Of a stretch of 31,299 nt of DNA, positions 21,087 through 27,802 are shown piece by piece (position 1 is the first letter of the stretch; each line of letters opens with the position of its first letter). The stretch comes from a virus. The notes under the pieces were generated by a model that was given only the letters and a program-made list of their open reading frames with translations, did no database searches and was not told the origin of the DNA. Location: IMG/VR virus record IMGVR_UViG_3300030102_003854, positions 1 through 31,299 of that record; one strand, given 5' to 3'. The position numbers and the translations under genes are program-made.

Positions 21087-21338
21087 ATGGCCTCATACTA
21101 TCAATACGAAAACGCAACACCTTACAGATTTGACCACGGGCTGGTGCCCCAAACAGGCGATCTTGTAATCGTAAAGACTACTGTGATGAGTTCTATTTAT
21201 CTTGACGACGGCCTCCCGATGTTTGTGGTCGGGTATATTGTGGAAGCACCTGATAACTGTCGCGATAATGATGTGGTCGTTCTGGTCAATGGCGAGACAC
21301 GCGACATACATTACAGTTGGCTAAGAAAAGTTTCCTAA
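21087..21338 (+). CDS. GDLV-family protein with N-terminal extension
   Basis: ATG 21087 with CGGAGG 5 nt upstream (not the ATG at 21054, before the ribosome site). The 83 residues start with a Tyr-rich extension, then PQTGDLVIVKTTV, VVGYIVEAPD, VVVLVNGETRDIHYSWLRKVS. The 3' end shares AAAGTTTCCTAAAATACTTG with the end of the 24446 gene. Confidence 0.65.
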   Translation: MASYYQYENATPYRFDHGLVPQTGDLVIVKTTVMSSIYLDDGLPMFVVGYIVEAPDNCRDNDVVVLVNGETRDIHYSWLRKVS

Positions 21339-21343
21339 AATAC

Positions 21344-21371
21344 TTGACAGACTTTTTTATTGTGTTATAAT
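21344..21371 (+). promoter_or_regulatory. Sigma70-like consensus promoter
   Basis: TTGACA (21344-21349), 16-nt spacer ending TGTGT, perfect TATAAT (21366-21371). Drives the zinc-ribbon gene and the run to 22441. Confidence 0.85.
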
Positions 21372-21400
21372 AATAATGAACCCTAACACTGGAGGTCATT

Positions 21401-21739
21401 GTGGCCCGTTTCAAGGATTGTACCCACTGTGGTGATAGATTTAGATTAGATAGCCAGCGCAAAAAGCGTGTTGGTGGCAAGATAAACGAGTGCCCTGACT
21501 GCGTTGAAGAGTTACAGACTGAGACTGCCCCCGTGATACGGGGCTTTGTATCAGGTTCTGCCAAACAAGCAGCCATTTCTTTTGTCAGGTTTGACAACGA
21601 GAAAGACGCTATCCGTTATGGCAAAGCGTGGAGAGCCAACTCAGGATGGAACAACCAACGGTCTGGTGGATTGAATGACGTAAGATTCACTCACGCTGGT
21701 GCAAATGCAACAGAAGAACCAAAAAAGAAAGGAGCATAG
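21401..21739 (+). CDS. Zinc-ribbon protein
   Basis: A 112-residue protein from GTG 21401 (GGAGG upstream). Cys7, Cys10, Cys31 and Cys34 (CTHC and CPDC) form a C4 zinc ribbon with a basic loop (SQRKKRVGGK), a likely nucleic-acid or protein-binding module. The rest (FVRFDNEKDAIRYGKAWRAN) resembles an RNA-binding-style beta-alpha unit, and the C-terminus is Lys-rich. Function unknown. Confidence 0.7.
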   Translation: MARFKDCTHCGDRFRLDSQRKKRVGGKINECPDCVEELQTETAPVIRGFVSGSAKQAAISFVRFDNEKDAIRYGKAWRANSGWNNQRSGGLNDVRFTHAGANATEEPKKKGA

Positions 21740-21740
21740 T

Positions 21741-21941
21741 ATGTCCAGTCTTACACAGTTTGAAAAAGTTGAGAAAGAAGTTGAGAGAATGGCTGAAAGA
21801 CTTACCCTCACACAACTACTAGTTAGTAGTATGGAACTTATTAAAGATTTGCCAGAAGATGAACGTGATGCTGCTTGGCAGTCAGTGTTTCTCTTGATTG
21901 AGGGCGCACGTCTAAATGGGGTTCTCGTAGCGGAGGGCTGA
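21741..21941 (+). CDS. Hypothetical helical protein
   Basis: ATG 21741, with GGAG 9 nt upstream. A 66-residue all-helical product (QFEKVEKEVERMAERLTL, TQLLVSSMELIKDLPEDERDAAW). No recognised family; its stop is one base from the next GTG start. Confidence 0.6.
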   Translation: MSSLTQFEKVEKEVERMAERLTLTQLLVSSMELIKDLPEDERDAAWQSVFLLIEGARLNGVLVAEG

Positions 21942-21942
21942 T

Positions 21943-22128
21943 GTGGAGTTTGAGATAGGAGACTTAGTTATTGATCCCGATTTGGGCATCGGTTTAGTTA
22001 CCGAGGTCATGGTGGATGATAATGAGATTGACGGTCTTATCTATCTCGTTTTCTACGCAAAAGTAGACGAACACGTTTTAGAGTATGCCTACGAACTGAT
22101 ACCCTATTGCCCAGGGTACAGAGACTAA
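21943..22128 (+). CDS. GDLV-family small protein
   Basis: A 61-residue protein: MEFEIGDLVIDPD, IGLVTEVMVDD, IYLVFYAKVDE, YELIPYC. GTG start at 21943, with CGGAGGG in the end of the preceding gene as ribosome site. Typical family layout. Confidence 0.65.
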   Translation: MEFEIGDLVIDPDLGIGLVTEVMVDDNEIDGLIYLVFYAKVDEHVLEYAYELIPYCPGYRD

Positions 22129-22141
22129 CACAGGAGGAACA

Positions 22142-22441
22142 ATGGCAAATCTAGCATTCAGCAAAAAAGAACCTTGGGATGAAGTGCATCGTGCAATGAC
22201 GACACACATACTTGACCAGACCGATGGTGCGTTTGAGATAAGAAACAAGAACGGTGCGCTCTGTGTTTATGCAGAGGGTTCTGATACACTACCAGAGGGG
22301 CCTGCGGGCTATAGGAAGATCGTACCATCTTCATACAAGGATGGTGCTGACTTACCAGTTAGGTTTATGGGGTGGCGATGTGTTTATTACAACGTGCCAT
22401 ACGGACTGTTAGACATAATGTTCAGAGAAAAGAAAAAATAG
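22142..22441 (+). CDS. Hypothetical protein
   Basis: A 99-residue protein with AGGAGG upstream. The sequence (AFEIRNKNGALCVYAEG, YRKIVPSSYKDG, RFMGWRCVYYNVPYGLLDIMF) suggests a mixed fold with a Cys pair far apart. No family recognised. A promoter follows immediately. Confidence 0.6.
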   Translation: MANLAFSKKEPWDEVHRAMTTHILDQTDGAFEIRNKNGALCVYAEGSDTLPEGPAGYRKIVPSSYKDGADLPVRFMGWRCVYYNVPYGLLDIMFREKKK

Positions 22442-22454
22442 TTTATCTTTTTTC

Positions 22455-22482
22455 TTGACAAATCTTATAACCGTGATACATT
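22455..22482 (+). promoter_or_regulatory. Sigma70-like promoter of the zinc-knuckle gene
   Basis: TTGACA (22455-22460), 16-nt spacer, TGATACATT (TACATT at 22477-22482). Preceded by GTTTATCTTTTTTC, the upstream block shared by several accessory promoters. Confidence 0.8.
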
Positions 22483-22520
22483 GAATATGTAACCAACAAC
22501 CGCACAGCCTTGGAGGTACA

Positions 22521-23441
22521 GTGCAAGTATATGATAATAAGGGAAGTCGCGGTCCAAACTCTTGTGGCTATTGTCGAGAGTCTGGACATAATATAACACA
22601 ATGCCCTCACGTCGCTGGTGACTACGCATCGTGGATAAGAATGGAAGTTCCTTTGAAAGATCCTGGCAACTGGGTACATAACCGTAGAATGCGTTATGGT
22701 AGAGGTCACTGGTTCAAGAACCCTAGGTATTGGGGCGAGTGGTATCAAATGGCTATGAACGCACACGCCAAGCAGGAAGCATCAAAGAAAAAAGCAAAAA
22801 CTCCTCGTAGGCAACGTGGTCCTAGGAAATGTGGTTTTTGTGGTGGAGCAGGTCATACCCGTAGGCACTGTGCAGAAATGTTAGCATTTCGTCAAAAAGC
22901 AAAGAGAGCAAATCAGGCTATCCGTCGTCACGTTTATGACCTACTGGTCACTGAACACGGACTAGATGTCGGTGCTTTGATTGAACCTATGCAAAGAAGA
23001 TATGATTATAACACTAGACAATATGATAATGTCTCCTTGGGTGTCTGTACAGTTACTTCGATAAACTGGGATAAAATCAGTGTTACTTCGGACATAAATA
23101 ACTCTCTCGCAGGGGGTCTGCCTCGTTTAGACTGGGAACTTCAGACACCAATAACCATCGAATGGATTACACCAGATGGTAATAAAGGTCATAGCCAGAT
23201 CGACATAGGAAAGCCCATCGTTGGTAATCCTGACGAAAATCAGTGGGGTAGTAGAACATTTTTCAACAGAGTAATCTCTCCATCCCCCACACCCCTAGAC
23301 GAGGAATGGGTAGAGAACGCACGGCAGGATGCCTTTGACTGGTTATCTAAGAAGCGTAATCTTGAATGGCTGACAAACAAAAACATAGTTGCATTAGTGG
23401 ACCTATGGTCTGCACGATATGAAGATGTGGAGGAAAAATGA
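22521..23441 (+). CDS. Double zinc-knuckle (CCHC) protein
   Basis: A 306-residue protein with two CX2CX4HX4C zinc knuckles: Cys15-Cys18-His23-Cys28 (CGYCRESGHNITQC) and Cys104-Cys107-His112-Cys117 (CGFCGGAGHTRRHC). Such knuckles bind single-stranded RNA or DNA in retroviral nucleocapsid and eukaryotic RNA-binding proteins and are rare in phages. The region between and after them is strongly basic (KKKAKTPRRQRGPRK). Residues about 150-306 form a separate, Trp-rich, mixed domain of unknown family. The start GTGCAAGTA matches the first nine bases of the GDLV cassettes. Confidence 0.8.
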   Translation: MQVYDNKGSRGPNSCGYCRESGHNITQCPHVAGDYASWIRMEVPLKDPGNWVHNRRMRYGRGHWFKNPRYWGEWYQMAMNAHAKQEASKKKAKTPRRQRGPRKCGFCGGAGHTRRHCAEMLAFRQKAKRANQAIRRHVYDLLVTEHGLDVGALIEPMQRRYDYNTRQYDNVSLGVCTVTSINWDKISVTSDINNSLAGGLPRLDWELQTPITIEWITPDGNKGHSQIDIGKPIVGNPDENQWGSRTFFNRVISPSPTPLDEEWVENARQDAFDWLSKKRNLEWLTNKNIVALVDLWSARYEDVEEK

Positions 23442-23644
23442 AAGACATTGTGGGAAAACTATACCGACATAGGTATTACACCGAAGAATACTGGGTAGTC
23501 ACAGAAAAGTTTGTGTCTGCTGGAACAGGCAGACGGTCTTTGAAACTAAAACTAACCAGTCCTAGCAACAGACTAGGCAACGCAGCGACAGGGATTACTC
23601 ACATATATGAGGACACCTTACACAAAGATTATGAAGAAATCTAA
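23438..23644 (+). CDS. Small protein, possible divergent GDLV relative
   Basis: A 68-residue protein coupled to the zinc-knuckle gene by a 4-nt ATGA overlap, with GGAGG just upstream. DIVGKLYRHRYY, YWVVTEKF, SLKLKLTSPS and THIYEDTLHKDY suggest the same small beta-barrel layout, but the GDLV core is not intact. Function unknown. Confidence 0.55.
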   Translation: MKDIVGKLYRHRYYTEEYWVVTEKFVSAGTGRRSLKLKLTSPSNRLGNAATGITHIYEDTLHKDYEEI

Positions 23645-23653
23645 ACTTTTTTC

Positions 23654-23681
23654 TTGACAAATCCTACTACCGTGATACATT
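23654..23681 (+). promoter_or_regulatory. Sigma70-like promoter, extended -10
   Basis: TTGACA (23654-23659), 16-nt spacer, TGATACATT (TACATT at 23676-23681), preceded by CTTTTTTC. Drives 23704 and 23865. Confidence 0.8.
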
Positions 23682-23703
23682 ACAAACAACAACGGAGGGA
23701 ACA

Positions 23704-23868
23704 ATGCAAGTAGGAGATGTAGTCTGCCTACCCTGCAAGCGAGAGATTGGTCTAGTTATGCAGATTGGCAATGGAACAGATGACGATATGATTTACGTTC
23801 ATTGGACAGGCGGTCAGTTCGCTGGTGAAACAGAGTGGTGGGTTGCTGCTTTACTGGAGGTAGTGTGA
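23704..23868 (+). CDS. GDLV-family cassette protein
   Basis: A 54-residue protein: MQVGDVVCLPCKR, IGLVMQIGNG, IYVHWTGGQF, ending AALLEVV. At its end the TGC codon of other cassettes is TGA, removing the CK tail and at the same time giving the downstream start GTGAAAGTAGG (M-K-V-G). CGGAGGG precedes its own start. Confidence 0.7.
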   Translation: MQVGDVVCLPCKREIGLVMQIGNGTDDDMIYVHWTGGQFAGETEWWVAALLEVV

Positions 23869-24047
23869 AAGTAGGTGATTTAGTTGCACACCGCGACCCA
23901 CACATTTACATTGACGATCCGAAAGGCGAGCGTTCTCTGGGTATGGTTGTGGAAATCAGTAGGATAACAAAGTCAGTGAAAGTGTATTGGCCCCGATGGT
24001 TTGGGTTTCAATACTTCTACGATGCTGAGGATTTGAGAAAAATATAA
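23865..24047 (+). CDS. GDLV-family cassette protein
   Basis: A 60-residue protein from GTG 23865: MKVGDLVAHRDPH, LGMVVEISRI, SVKVYWPRWFG, ending DAEDLRKI. It overlaps the previous TGA by 4 nt, with GGAGG in the upstream gene. An upstream in-frame TTG at 23835 is not used, judging by the family start. Confidence 0.7.
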   Translation: MKVGDLVAHRDPHIYIDDPKGERSLGMVVEISRITKSVKVYWPRWFGFQYFYDAEDLRKI

Positions 24048-24065
24048 AAAACTTTATCTTTTTTC

Positions 24066-24093
24066 TTGACAAATCCTGCTACCGTGATACATT
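24066..24093 (+). promoter_or_regulatory. Sigma70-like promoter, extended -10
   Basis: TTGACA (24066-24071), 16-nt spacer, TGATACATT (TACATT at 24088-24093), preceded by AAAAACTTTATCTTTTTTC. Drives the three-gene unit 24124-24598. Confidence 0.8.
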
Positions 24094-24123
24094 ATGAATG
24101 TAACCAACAACAACGGAGACAAA

Positions 24124-24294
24124 ATGCAAGTAGGTGATTTGGTAAAACATAAGAATGGAATAAAAAACATTGGATTGATTGTAGATTACCTAAGTGACCA
24201 CGGGTTATACAAAGTCAGGTGGCTTGTGTCTAGCATTCATTATTACGAAAATAGCACAGGTATTTGTCCAGCCAAAAACTTGGAGGCAATATGA
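24124..24294 (+). CDS. GDLV-family cassette protein
   Basis: A 56-residue protein: MQVGDLVKHKNGI, IGLIVDYLSD, LYKVRWLVSS, ending AKNLEAI. Like the 23704 gene it stops at TGA where other cassettes have TGC, and the downstream gene starts M-K-V. CGGAG lies 7 nt before its ATG. Confidence 0.7.
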   Translation: MQVGDLVKHKNGIKNIGLIVDYLSDHGLYKVRWLVSSIHYYENSTGICPAKNLEAI

Positions 24295-24455
24295 AAGTAG
24301 GCGATTTGGTAAGTTATATTCCATACGGTCACGACAATAGCGATGGTAGTGTCGGTATTATCCTAAGCATTTCTGACGGATACTATGATGTTTATTGGTC
24401 TGACATTGGTGTGATTGGTCTGGTCTATAGCGAGTTGGAGTTAGTATGCGAGTAG
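24291..24455 (+). CDS. GDLV-family cassette protein
   Basis: A 54-residue protein: MKVGDLVSYIPYG, VGIILSISDG, YYDVYWSDIG, ending LELVCE. The last ten bases (ATGCGAGTAG) start the next gene, so the C-terminal Glu here and the Arg at position 2 of the next protein come from the same G. Confidence 0.7.
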   Translation: MKVGDLVSYIPYGHDNSDGSVGIILSISDGYYDVYWSDIGVIGLVYSELELVCE

Positions 24456-24598
24456 GCGACCTAGTGATGCACTGCGAGGATAGAAAGTTTGGTGTCATCA
24501 CAAGACTAGCAAAAGACAACTACCCTTTTTATGTGGTCGAGTTTGTTGATGGTGGTATGTGCTTGTGCTCTCCACAATCTTTGATAAAAGTTTCCTAA
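24446..24598 (+). CDS. GDLV-family cassette protein (terminal)
   Basis: A 50-residue protein, the shortest family member: MRVGDLVMHCEDR, FGVITRLAKD, FYVVEFVDGG, ending SLIKVS. The start lies in a ten-base overlap with the upstream gene; the end lacks CK because a promoter follows. Confidence 0.68.
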   Translation: MRVGDLVMHCEDRKFGVITRLAKDNYPFYVVEFVDGGMCLCSPQSLIKVS

Positions 24599-24603
24599 AA
24601 TAC

Positions 24604-24631
24604 TTGACAAATCTTTCAGACGTGATACATT
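24604..24631 (+). promoter_or_regulatory. Sigma70-like promoter, extended -10
   Basis: TTGACA (24604-24609), 16-nt spacer, TGATACATT (TACATT at 24626-24631). The upstream 20 nt match those before the promoter at 21344. Confidence 0.8.
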
Positions 24632-24660
24632 ACTAGTACCCCCCGAACATAGGAGATACG

Positions 24661-24906
24661 ATGGGTAAGAAAAAGAAAATCAAAAACCCCTACAACCTCA
24701 CACTAACCGAAGCAGTGCAAATCGCTGAGGGCGAGGTAGAAGTTGAAGAGAACAAATATATTGCAACGTGGCAGTGGCTTATTGATACTGACCATGCTTG
24801 GAACCTACAGGGTTTCTATGGCCGAGCAGCAGCAAGTATGATACAGAATGGCCTTTGTACAATGCCCAACCAACCAGACAACGGAGATAATGATGGAAGC
24901 AAATAA
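24661..24906 (+). CDS. DUF7417-like phage protein, copy 1
   Basis: An 81-residue protein with a Lys-rich start (GKKKKIKNPY), EAVQIAEGEVEVEE, and the pattern WQWLIDTDHAWNLQGFYGRAAASMIQNGLC. That pattern (LI-T-xAW-LQG-YGR-A--I--G-C) is a common small phage protein family, which I believe is annotated DUF7417; function unknown. It is about 79% identical (64 of 81, hand count) to the product at 28381. It overlaps the next gene by 14 nt. Confidence 0.75.
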   Translation: MGKKKKIKNPYNLTLTEAVQIAEGEVEVEENKYIATWQWLIDTDHAWNLQGFYGRAAASMIQNGLCTMPNQPDNGDNDGSK

Positions 24907-25120
24907 TGAGATCAACATTAGCATTAGCGTTAGCGATGACTTGCTAAAGAAAGTTATGGGTATGATGGTTACCCTCAATCAGCCAGCCCCGATGGGGATA
25001 CCAGCAGCGATGCTTGGAGCCTTGGCAGGCCCACCACCATCAAAAAAACCGAACAAAGAAGATAGAACACCCATAGGGTTTGGTCGCCCTGATAACAACG
25101 AGGAGAATGCAAATGACTAG
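24893..25120 (+). CDS. Hypothetical protein, duplicated partner, copy 1
   Basis: A 75-residue protein from ATG 24893 (CGGAGA upstream). The N-terminal strand INISISVSDDLLKKVMGMM is followed by QPAPMGIPAAMLGALAGPPP and a disordered Pro/Lys tail ending IGFGRPDNNEE. Close paralogue at 28613. Function unknown; always paired with the DUF7417-like gene here. Confidence 0.65.
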   Translation: MEANNEINISISVSDDLLKKVMGMMVTLNQPAPMGIPAAMLGALAGPPPSKKPNKEDRTPIGFGRPDNNEENAND

Positions 25121-25334
25121 CAAACTAAAACCATATAGAGCAACCACCGATGAAGCCATCGACATACTCAATCACATTTATGATCGCTGCCCTGATAACT
25201 TTTCTTACAGTGTCGCACTATACGACAACTATGAGATAAAGTGTAATAGAACCAACGACACAATCGTGTTGGCGATGTGGTCTTTTCGTGATCCCGATAG
25301 CGTATTACTCGCATTCCATAAAGATTTTGTGTAA
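25113..25334 (+). CDS. Hypothetical protein
   Basis: ATG 25113 is favoured over ATG 25107 because AGGAG lies 7 nt before it. The 73-residue protein (RATTDEAIDILNHIYDRCPDN, YSVALYDNYEIKCNRTND) appears alpha-beta. It overlaps its neighbour by 8 nt and has no counterpart in the second copy of the duplicated block. Confidence 0.6.
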   Translation: MTSKLKPYRATTDEAIDILNHIYDRCPDNFSYSVALYDNYEIKCNRTNDTIVLAMWSFRDPDSVLLAFHKDFV

Positions 25335-25351
25335 AAACTTCATCTTTTTTC

Positions 25352-25379
25352 TTGACAAATCTCAGCAGTGTGATACATT
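25352..25379 (+). promoter_or_regulatory. Sigma70-like promoter, extended -10
   Basis: TTGACA (25352-25357), 16-nt spacer, TGATACATT (TACATT at 25374-25379), preceded by AAAAACTTCATCTTTTTTC. Confidence 0.8.
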
Positions 25380-25410
25380 ACAAACATAACCGACAAACAG
25401 CGGAGGTCAA

Positions 25411-26169
25411 ATGACTATCACAATCGAACAAATCACAAAAACTGCTGACATTTGCGAGGGCCTTGGTAAAGCGAGTAAGGCGCACGTTTTACGAAGCATC
25501 GCTGACCAGTATGTTGAGAAAGGACAAATCAGTTCTCGGCAGATTGAATGGTGTCAGGAGCAGATCACAGCATTTCCTGCTGAAATGTACGAGGAACAGA
25601 TAAGAAAGCGTAACGAATGGCAAGCACTATGGGATGCTAAAGATGAGCAGTTCCTCAAATGGATTGACTTCTTGACCCTGTTCTATGTGTCTAGCCGTGT
25701 TGTTCCTAATCACGGTCACGTTCAATGGTATAAACATTGTGCTAAAGAGTTACGTAGGACACTGGGCTTGTATTATGATGGCCTTGATCCTGATCTTACT
25801 ATGTCTCGACTTGAGAGATTGGAGGGTAGCAAACTGCGTGATAAACTGTGGGCCTGCTTCAACTCTACCCCCCTGTATGCGGTAGGTGACCTAGTGTCCA
25901 TACGAGGAACCGCTCCCACGTTCTCGTCTTGGCGCATCATCAGTTACAGTCACGATGAGTTTCGTAACGGTCTGCACGGCTATCAGGACCGTAAGGTTGC
26001 GAAGCCTTACAAGACAGCCCTAGTTGCCGAGGTTCTAAACGCTACGTTTGCCTGCCGTCAGATGCACAAATCAAAGGGTAGCACCCGTCTGTACAAGATT
26101 GTGGCATTTAGCGGAGGTCAATCCGATGAGACTTGGGTCTGTGAAAGCGACATAAAACTGGTAAAATAA
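25411..26169 (+). CDS. Two-domain protein: unknown N-terminal helical domain fused to GDLV-like domain
   Basis: A 252-residue protein. Residues 1-150 are helical (ICEGLGKASKAHVLRSIADQY, QIEWCQEQITAFP, WYKHCAKELRRTLGLYY) with no recognised family. From about 155 the sequence reads YAVGDLVSIRGTAP, then WRIISYSHDE, TALVAEVLNA and TRLYKIVAFSGG, the GDLV signature and strands as a C-terminal domain. This shows that the small proteins are a real fold used as a domain. A CGGAGG site and own promoter precede it. Confidence 0.65.
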   Translation: MTITIEQITKTADICEGLGKASKAHVLRSIADQYVEKGQISSRQIEWCQEQITAFPAEMYEEQIRKRNEWQALWDAKDEQFLKWIDFLTLFYVSSRVVPNHGHVQWYKHCAKELRRTLGLYYDGLDPDLTMSRLERLEGSKLRDKLWACFNSTPLYAVGDLVSIRGTAPTFSSWRIISYSHDEFRNGLHGYQDRKVAKPYKTALVAEVLNATFACRQMHKSKGSTRLYKIVAFSGGQSDETWVCESDIKLVK

Positions 26170-26179
26170 CGGAGACACA

Positions 26180-26380
26180 ATGCAAGTAGGCGACTTAGTA
26201 ACACTATCATCAGCAGGTAAAAAAAATCAAGGAAACGTAGCAGTCATTGGTTTACTGGGAGTTATTACCAAAATCAAGGAGCATACCTACCCTTATGAAA
26301 TCCGCTGGTGGAACGCTCCAAGGGGAGACTGCCCTAACGGATTGCTTTCTATGAAGCGATACGAGATAAAAAAAGTTTGA
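26180..26380 (+). CDS. GDLV-family protein, TLSAAGKKN subtype, copy 1
   Basis: A 66-residue protein: MQVGDLVTLSSAGKKNQGN, LLGVITKIKEH, YEIRWWNAP, ending MKRYEIKKV. Close paralogue of the 27793 product, including the C-terminal YEIKKV and the following bases up to the promoter. CGGAGA precedes the ATG. Confidence 0.72.
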   Translation: MQVGDLVTLSSAGKKNQGNVAVIGLLGVITKIKEHTYPYEIRWWNAPRGDCPNGLLSMKRYEIKKV

Positions 26381-26388
26381 GAAAATAC

Positions 26389-26416
26389 TTGACAAACTCT
26401 ACTACCGTGATACACT
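26389..26416 (+). promoter_or_regulatory. Sigma70-like promoter, extended -10
   Basis: TTGACA (26389-26394), 16-nt spacer, TGATACACT (TACACT at 26411-26416). Drives the three overlapping cassettes 26445-26988. Confidence 0.75.
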
Positions 26417-26444
26417 ACCTATGTAACCCAAGCAAGGAGACACA

Positions 26445-26630
26445 ATGCAAGTTGGAGACTTAGTTAGATACCAGCACAAATACCCAGATGGTATGGAGGT
26501 AGACTGGATTGGAATAGTGATTGACTGTGAGATTGACAGCATTGGGAGGATTGTTCCTCATGTTCAATGGAACAACGGGATGAGACAATGGAGATACGAT
26601 ATGAGGGAGTTGGAGGTAGTATGCAAGTAG
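26445..26630 (+). CDS. GDLV-family cassette protein
   Basis: A 61-residue protein: MQVGDLVRYQHKY, WIGIVIDCEID, PHVQWNNGMRQW, ending RELEVVCK. AAGGAG precedes the ATG. Its last ten bases are the ATGCAAGTAG start of the next gene, and its LEV codons are that gene's ribosome site. Confidence 0.75.
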   Translation: MQVGDLVRYQHKYPDGMEVDWIGIVIDCEIDSIGRIVPHVQWNNGMRQWRYDMRELEVVCK

Positions 26631-26782
26631 GAGACTTAGTTAGACACGACCAAGGACACATCGGCATCATTACCTGTATAGACCCCGAACAGATAGGCGA
26701 CGACGATGAAGTGGAAGTCCTTTGGAATGATGGGGATATATGCAATATGTCTGTGTGGGATTTGGAGGTGATATGCAAGTAG
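26621..26782 (+). CDS. GDLV-family cassette protein
   Basis: A 53-residue protein: MQVGDLVRHDQGH, IGIITCIDPE, EVEVLWNDGD, ending WDLEVICK. Ten-base overlaps on both sides; the start has TTGGAGGTAGT upstream, inside the previous gene. Confidence 0.75.
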   Translation: MQVGDLVRHDQGHIGIITCIDPEQIGDDDEVEVLWNDGDICNMSVWDLEVICK

Positions 26783-26988
26783 GTTCATTAGTAAAGTTCA
26801 ACGAGGAGCGTTTACCCTACGTTCTCGGCCCCAGCAACGCAAAGCATTACAAGGGCAAGATAGGTATTATCATTGAAGCCAAGGACGACCACAAAGAACC
26901 GACCTCCAGCACACTGTTCAAGATACACATAGATGGAGAGAGCCTTGAATGGTTCGTATGGCACGAGCTGGAGGTGGTATGCAAATAG
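26773..26988 (+). CDS. GDLV-family cassette protein
   Basis: A 71-residue protein: MQVGSLVKFNEER, GKIGIIIEAKDD, LFKIHIDGES, ending HELEVVCK. It keeps the CK end and the ATGCAAATAGG junction at 26979 although no family gene follows; see the orphan start finding. Confidence 0.72.
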   Translation: MQVGSLVKFNEERLPYVLGPSNAKHYKGKIGIIIEAKDDHKEPTSSTLFKIHIDGESLEWFVWHELEVVCK

Positions 26989-27071
26989 GAAAAACTTTAT
27001 CTTTTTTCTTGACAACTCCTACTCCACAGGTTACATTACTAACATCACAACGAACCGAGAGGTCAATATGA
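26979..27071 (+). pseudogene. Orphan cassette start leading into a promoter
   Basis: ATGCAAATAGG with GGAGGT upstream is a proper junction, but after MQIG the frame reads through the promoter and leader for only 30 codons to a TGA overlapping the next ATG. The missing DLV body suggests that a cassette was lost or replaced here. Confidence 0.4.
27009..27037 (+). promoter_or_regulatory. Sigma70-like promoter
   Basis: TTGACA (27009-27014), 17-nt spacer, TACATT (27032-27037), preceded by AAAAACTTTATCTTTTTTC. No TG at the extended position (GGTTACATT). Drives the five-cassette run 27068-28002. Confidence 0.75.
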
Positions 27072-27268
27072 AAAACATTGAGATTGGCGATTTAGTCAGA
27101 ATAGTAAGTGAATGGAGAGGACACAACCCTTGGATGAAGTTTCCCGATGAACAGCCCATTATTGGCTTGATTACAGGTATTTCACACAACATCACTGCTT
27201 ATAGGGTATTGACCGAGGGCAGGGAAATCTTGCTACCGCCAACGAGAGTGGAGGCATTATGCAAGTAG
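27068..27268 (+). CDS. GDLV-family cassette protein
   Basis: A 66-residue protein: MKNIEIGDLVRIVSEW, IGLITGISHN, AYRVLTEGRE, ending VEALCK. GAGAGG lies 5 nt before ATG 27068. An ORF reading in frame from far upstream crosses the promoter and is not real. Ten-base overlap with the next gene. Confidence 0.7.
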   Translation: MKNIEIGDLVRIVSEWRGHNPWMKFPDEQPIIGLITGISHNITAYRVLTEGREILLPPTRVEALCK

Positions 27269-27435
27269 GAGATTTAGTTATTGATCGCTCAATCAGCAAA
27301 AGAAGAATGGCGATTATCCTTGCTAAGGATTATGTTACAACCATTGGAACTCCATTCGATTGGCTGATCTTTTATATTGATACTGGCCAGCGATGGGGAG
27401 CTGATAATCGTGACTTGGAGGTAGTATGCAAATAG
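27259..27435 (+). CDS. GDLV-family cassette protein
   Basis: A 58-residue protein: MQVGDLVIDRSIS, MAIILAKDYV, WLIFYIDTGQRW, ending RDLEVVCK. Ten-base overlaps on both sides; GGAGG for its start is inside the upstream gene's LEA codons. Confidence 0.75.
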   Translation: MQVGDLVIDRSISKRRMAIILAKDYVTTIGTPFDWLIFYIDTGQRWGADNRDLEVVCK

Positions 27436-27599
27436 GAGATTTAGTGAGAACCATTCCTCTCTCACACCAACACCATCTACCCCCCAGAATGGGCATTCTT
27501 TTAGAGGTTGATGTAGGGCATTATCCAGTAATGGTGCTTTGGTTTGATGGTACAAAGAGGACTGTCGCATGGAACAGGTTGGAGGTAGCATGCAAGTAG
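27426..27599 (+). CDS. GDLV-family cassette protein
   Basis: A 57-residue protein: MQIGDLVRTIPLSHQ, RMGILLEVDVG, PVMVLWFDGT, ending NRLEVACK. Starts at ATGCAAATAG, the A-variant of the junction (Ile instead of Val at position 3), and ends in ATGCAAGTAG shared with the next gene. Confidence 0.75.
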   Translation: MQIGDLVRTIPLSHQHHLPPRMGILLEVDVGHYPVMVLWFDGTKRTVAWNRLEVACK

Positions 27600-27802
27600 G
27601 AGATTTAGTAATGCTACCGTCCTCGCTCGGATACATTAGAGACAGACCAAATCTAAAGCTCATCGGTGTCGTGGTAAGAAAATGGAATAGAGAGGTTACC
27701 TACAATAAGGGTATCCGTATCCAAGAGTATGTCAACGTGCAGTGGGCTAACGGTAACGAATGTGACTACAGACCCGAATGGCTGGAGGTATTATGCAAGT
27801 AG
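27590..27802 (+). CDS. GDLV-family cassette protein
   Basis: A 70-residue protein: MQVGDLVMLPSSL, LIGVVVRKWNRE, YVNVQWANGNE, ending EWLEVLCK. Ten-base overlaps on both sides. Confidence 0.75.
   Translation: MQVGDLVMLPSSLGYIRDRPNLKLIGVVVRKWNREVTYNKGIRIQEYVNVQWANGNECDYRPEWLEVLCK

Noticed and set aside
26933-27067. Upstream extension of the 27068 frame into the 26773 gene.
   Set aside because: It would translate through a promoter and leader; the family start and a ribosome site are at 27068.
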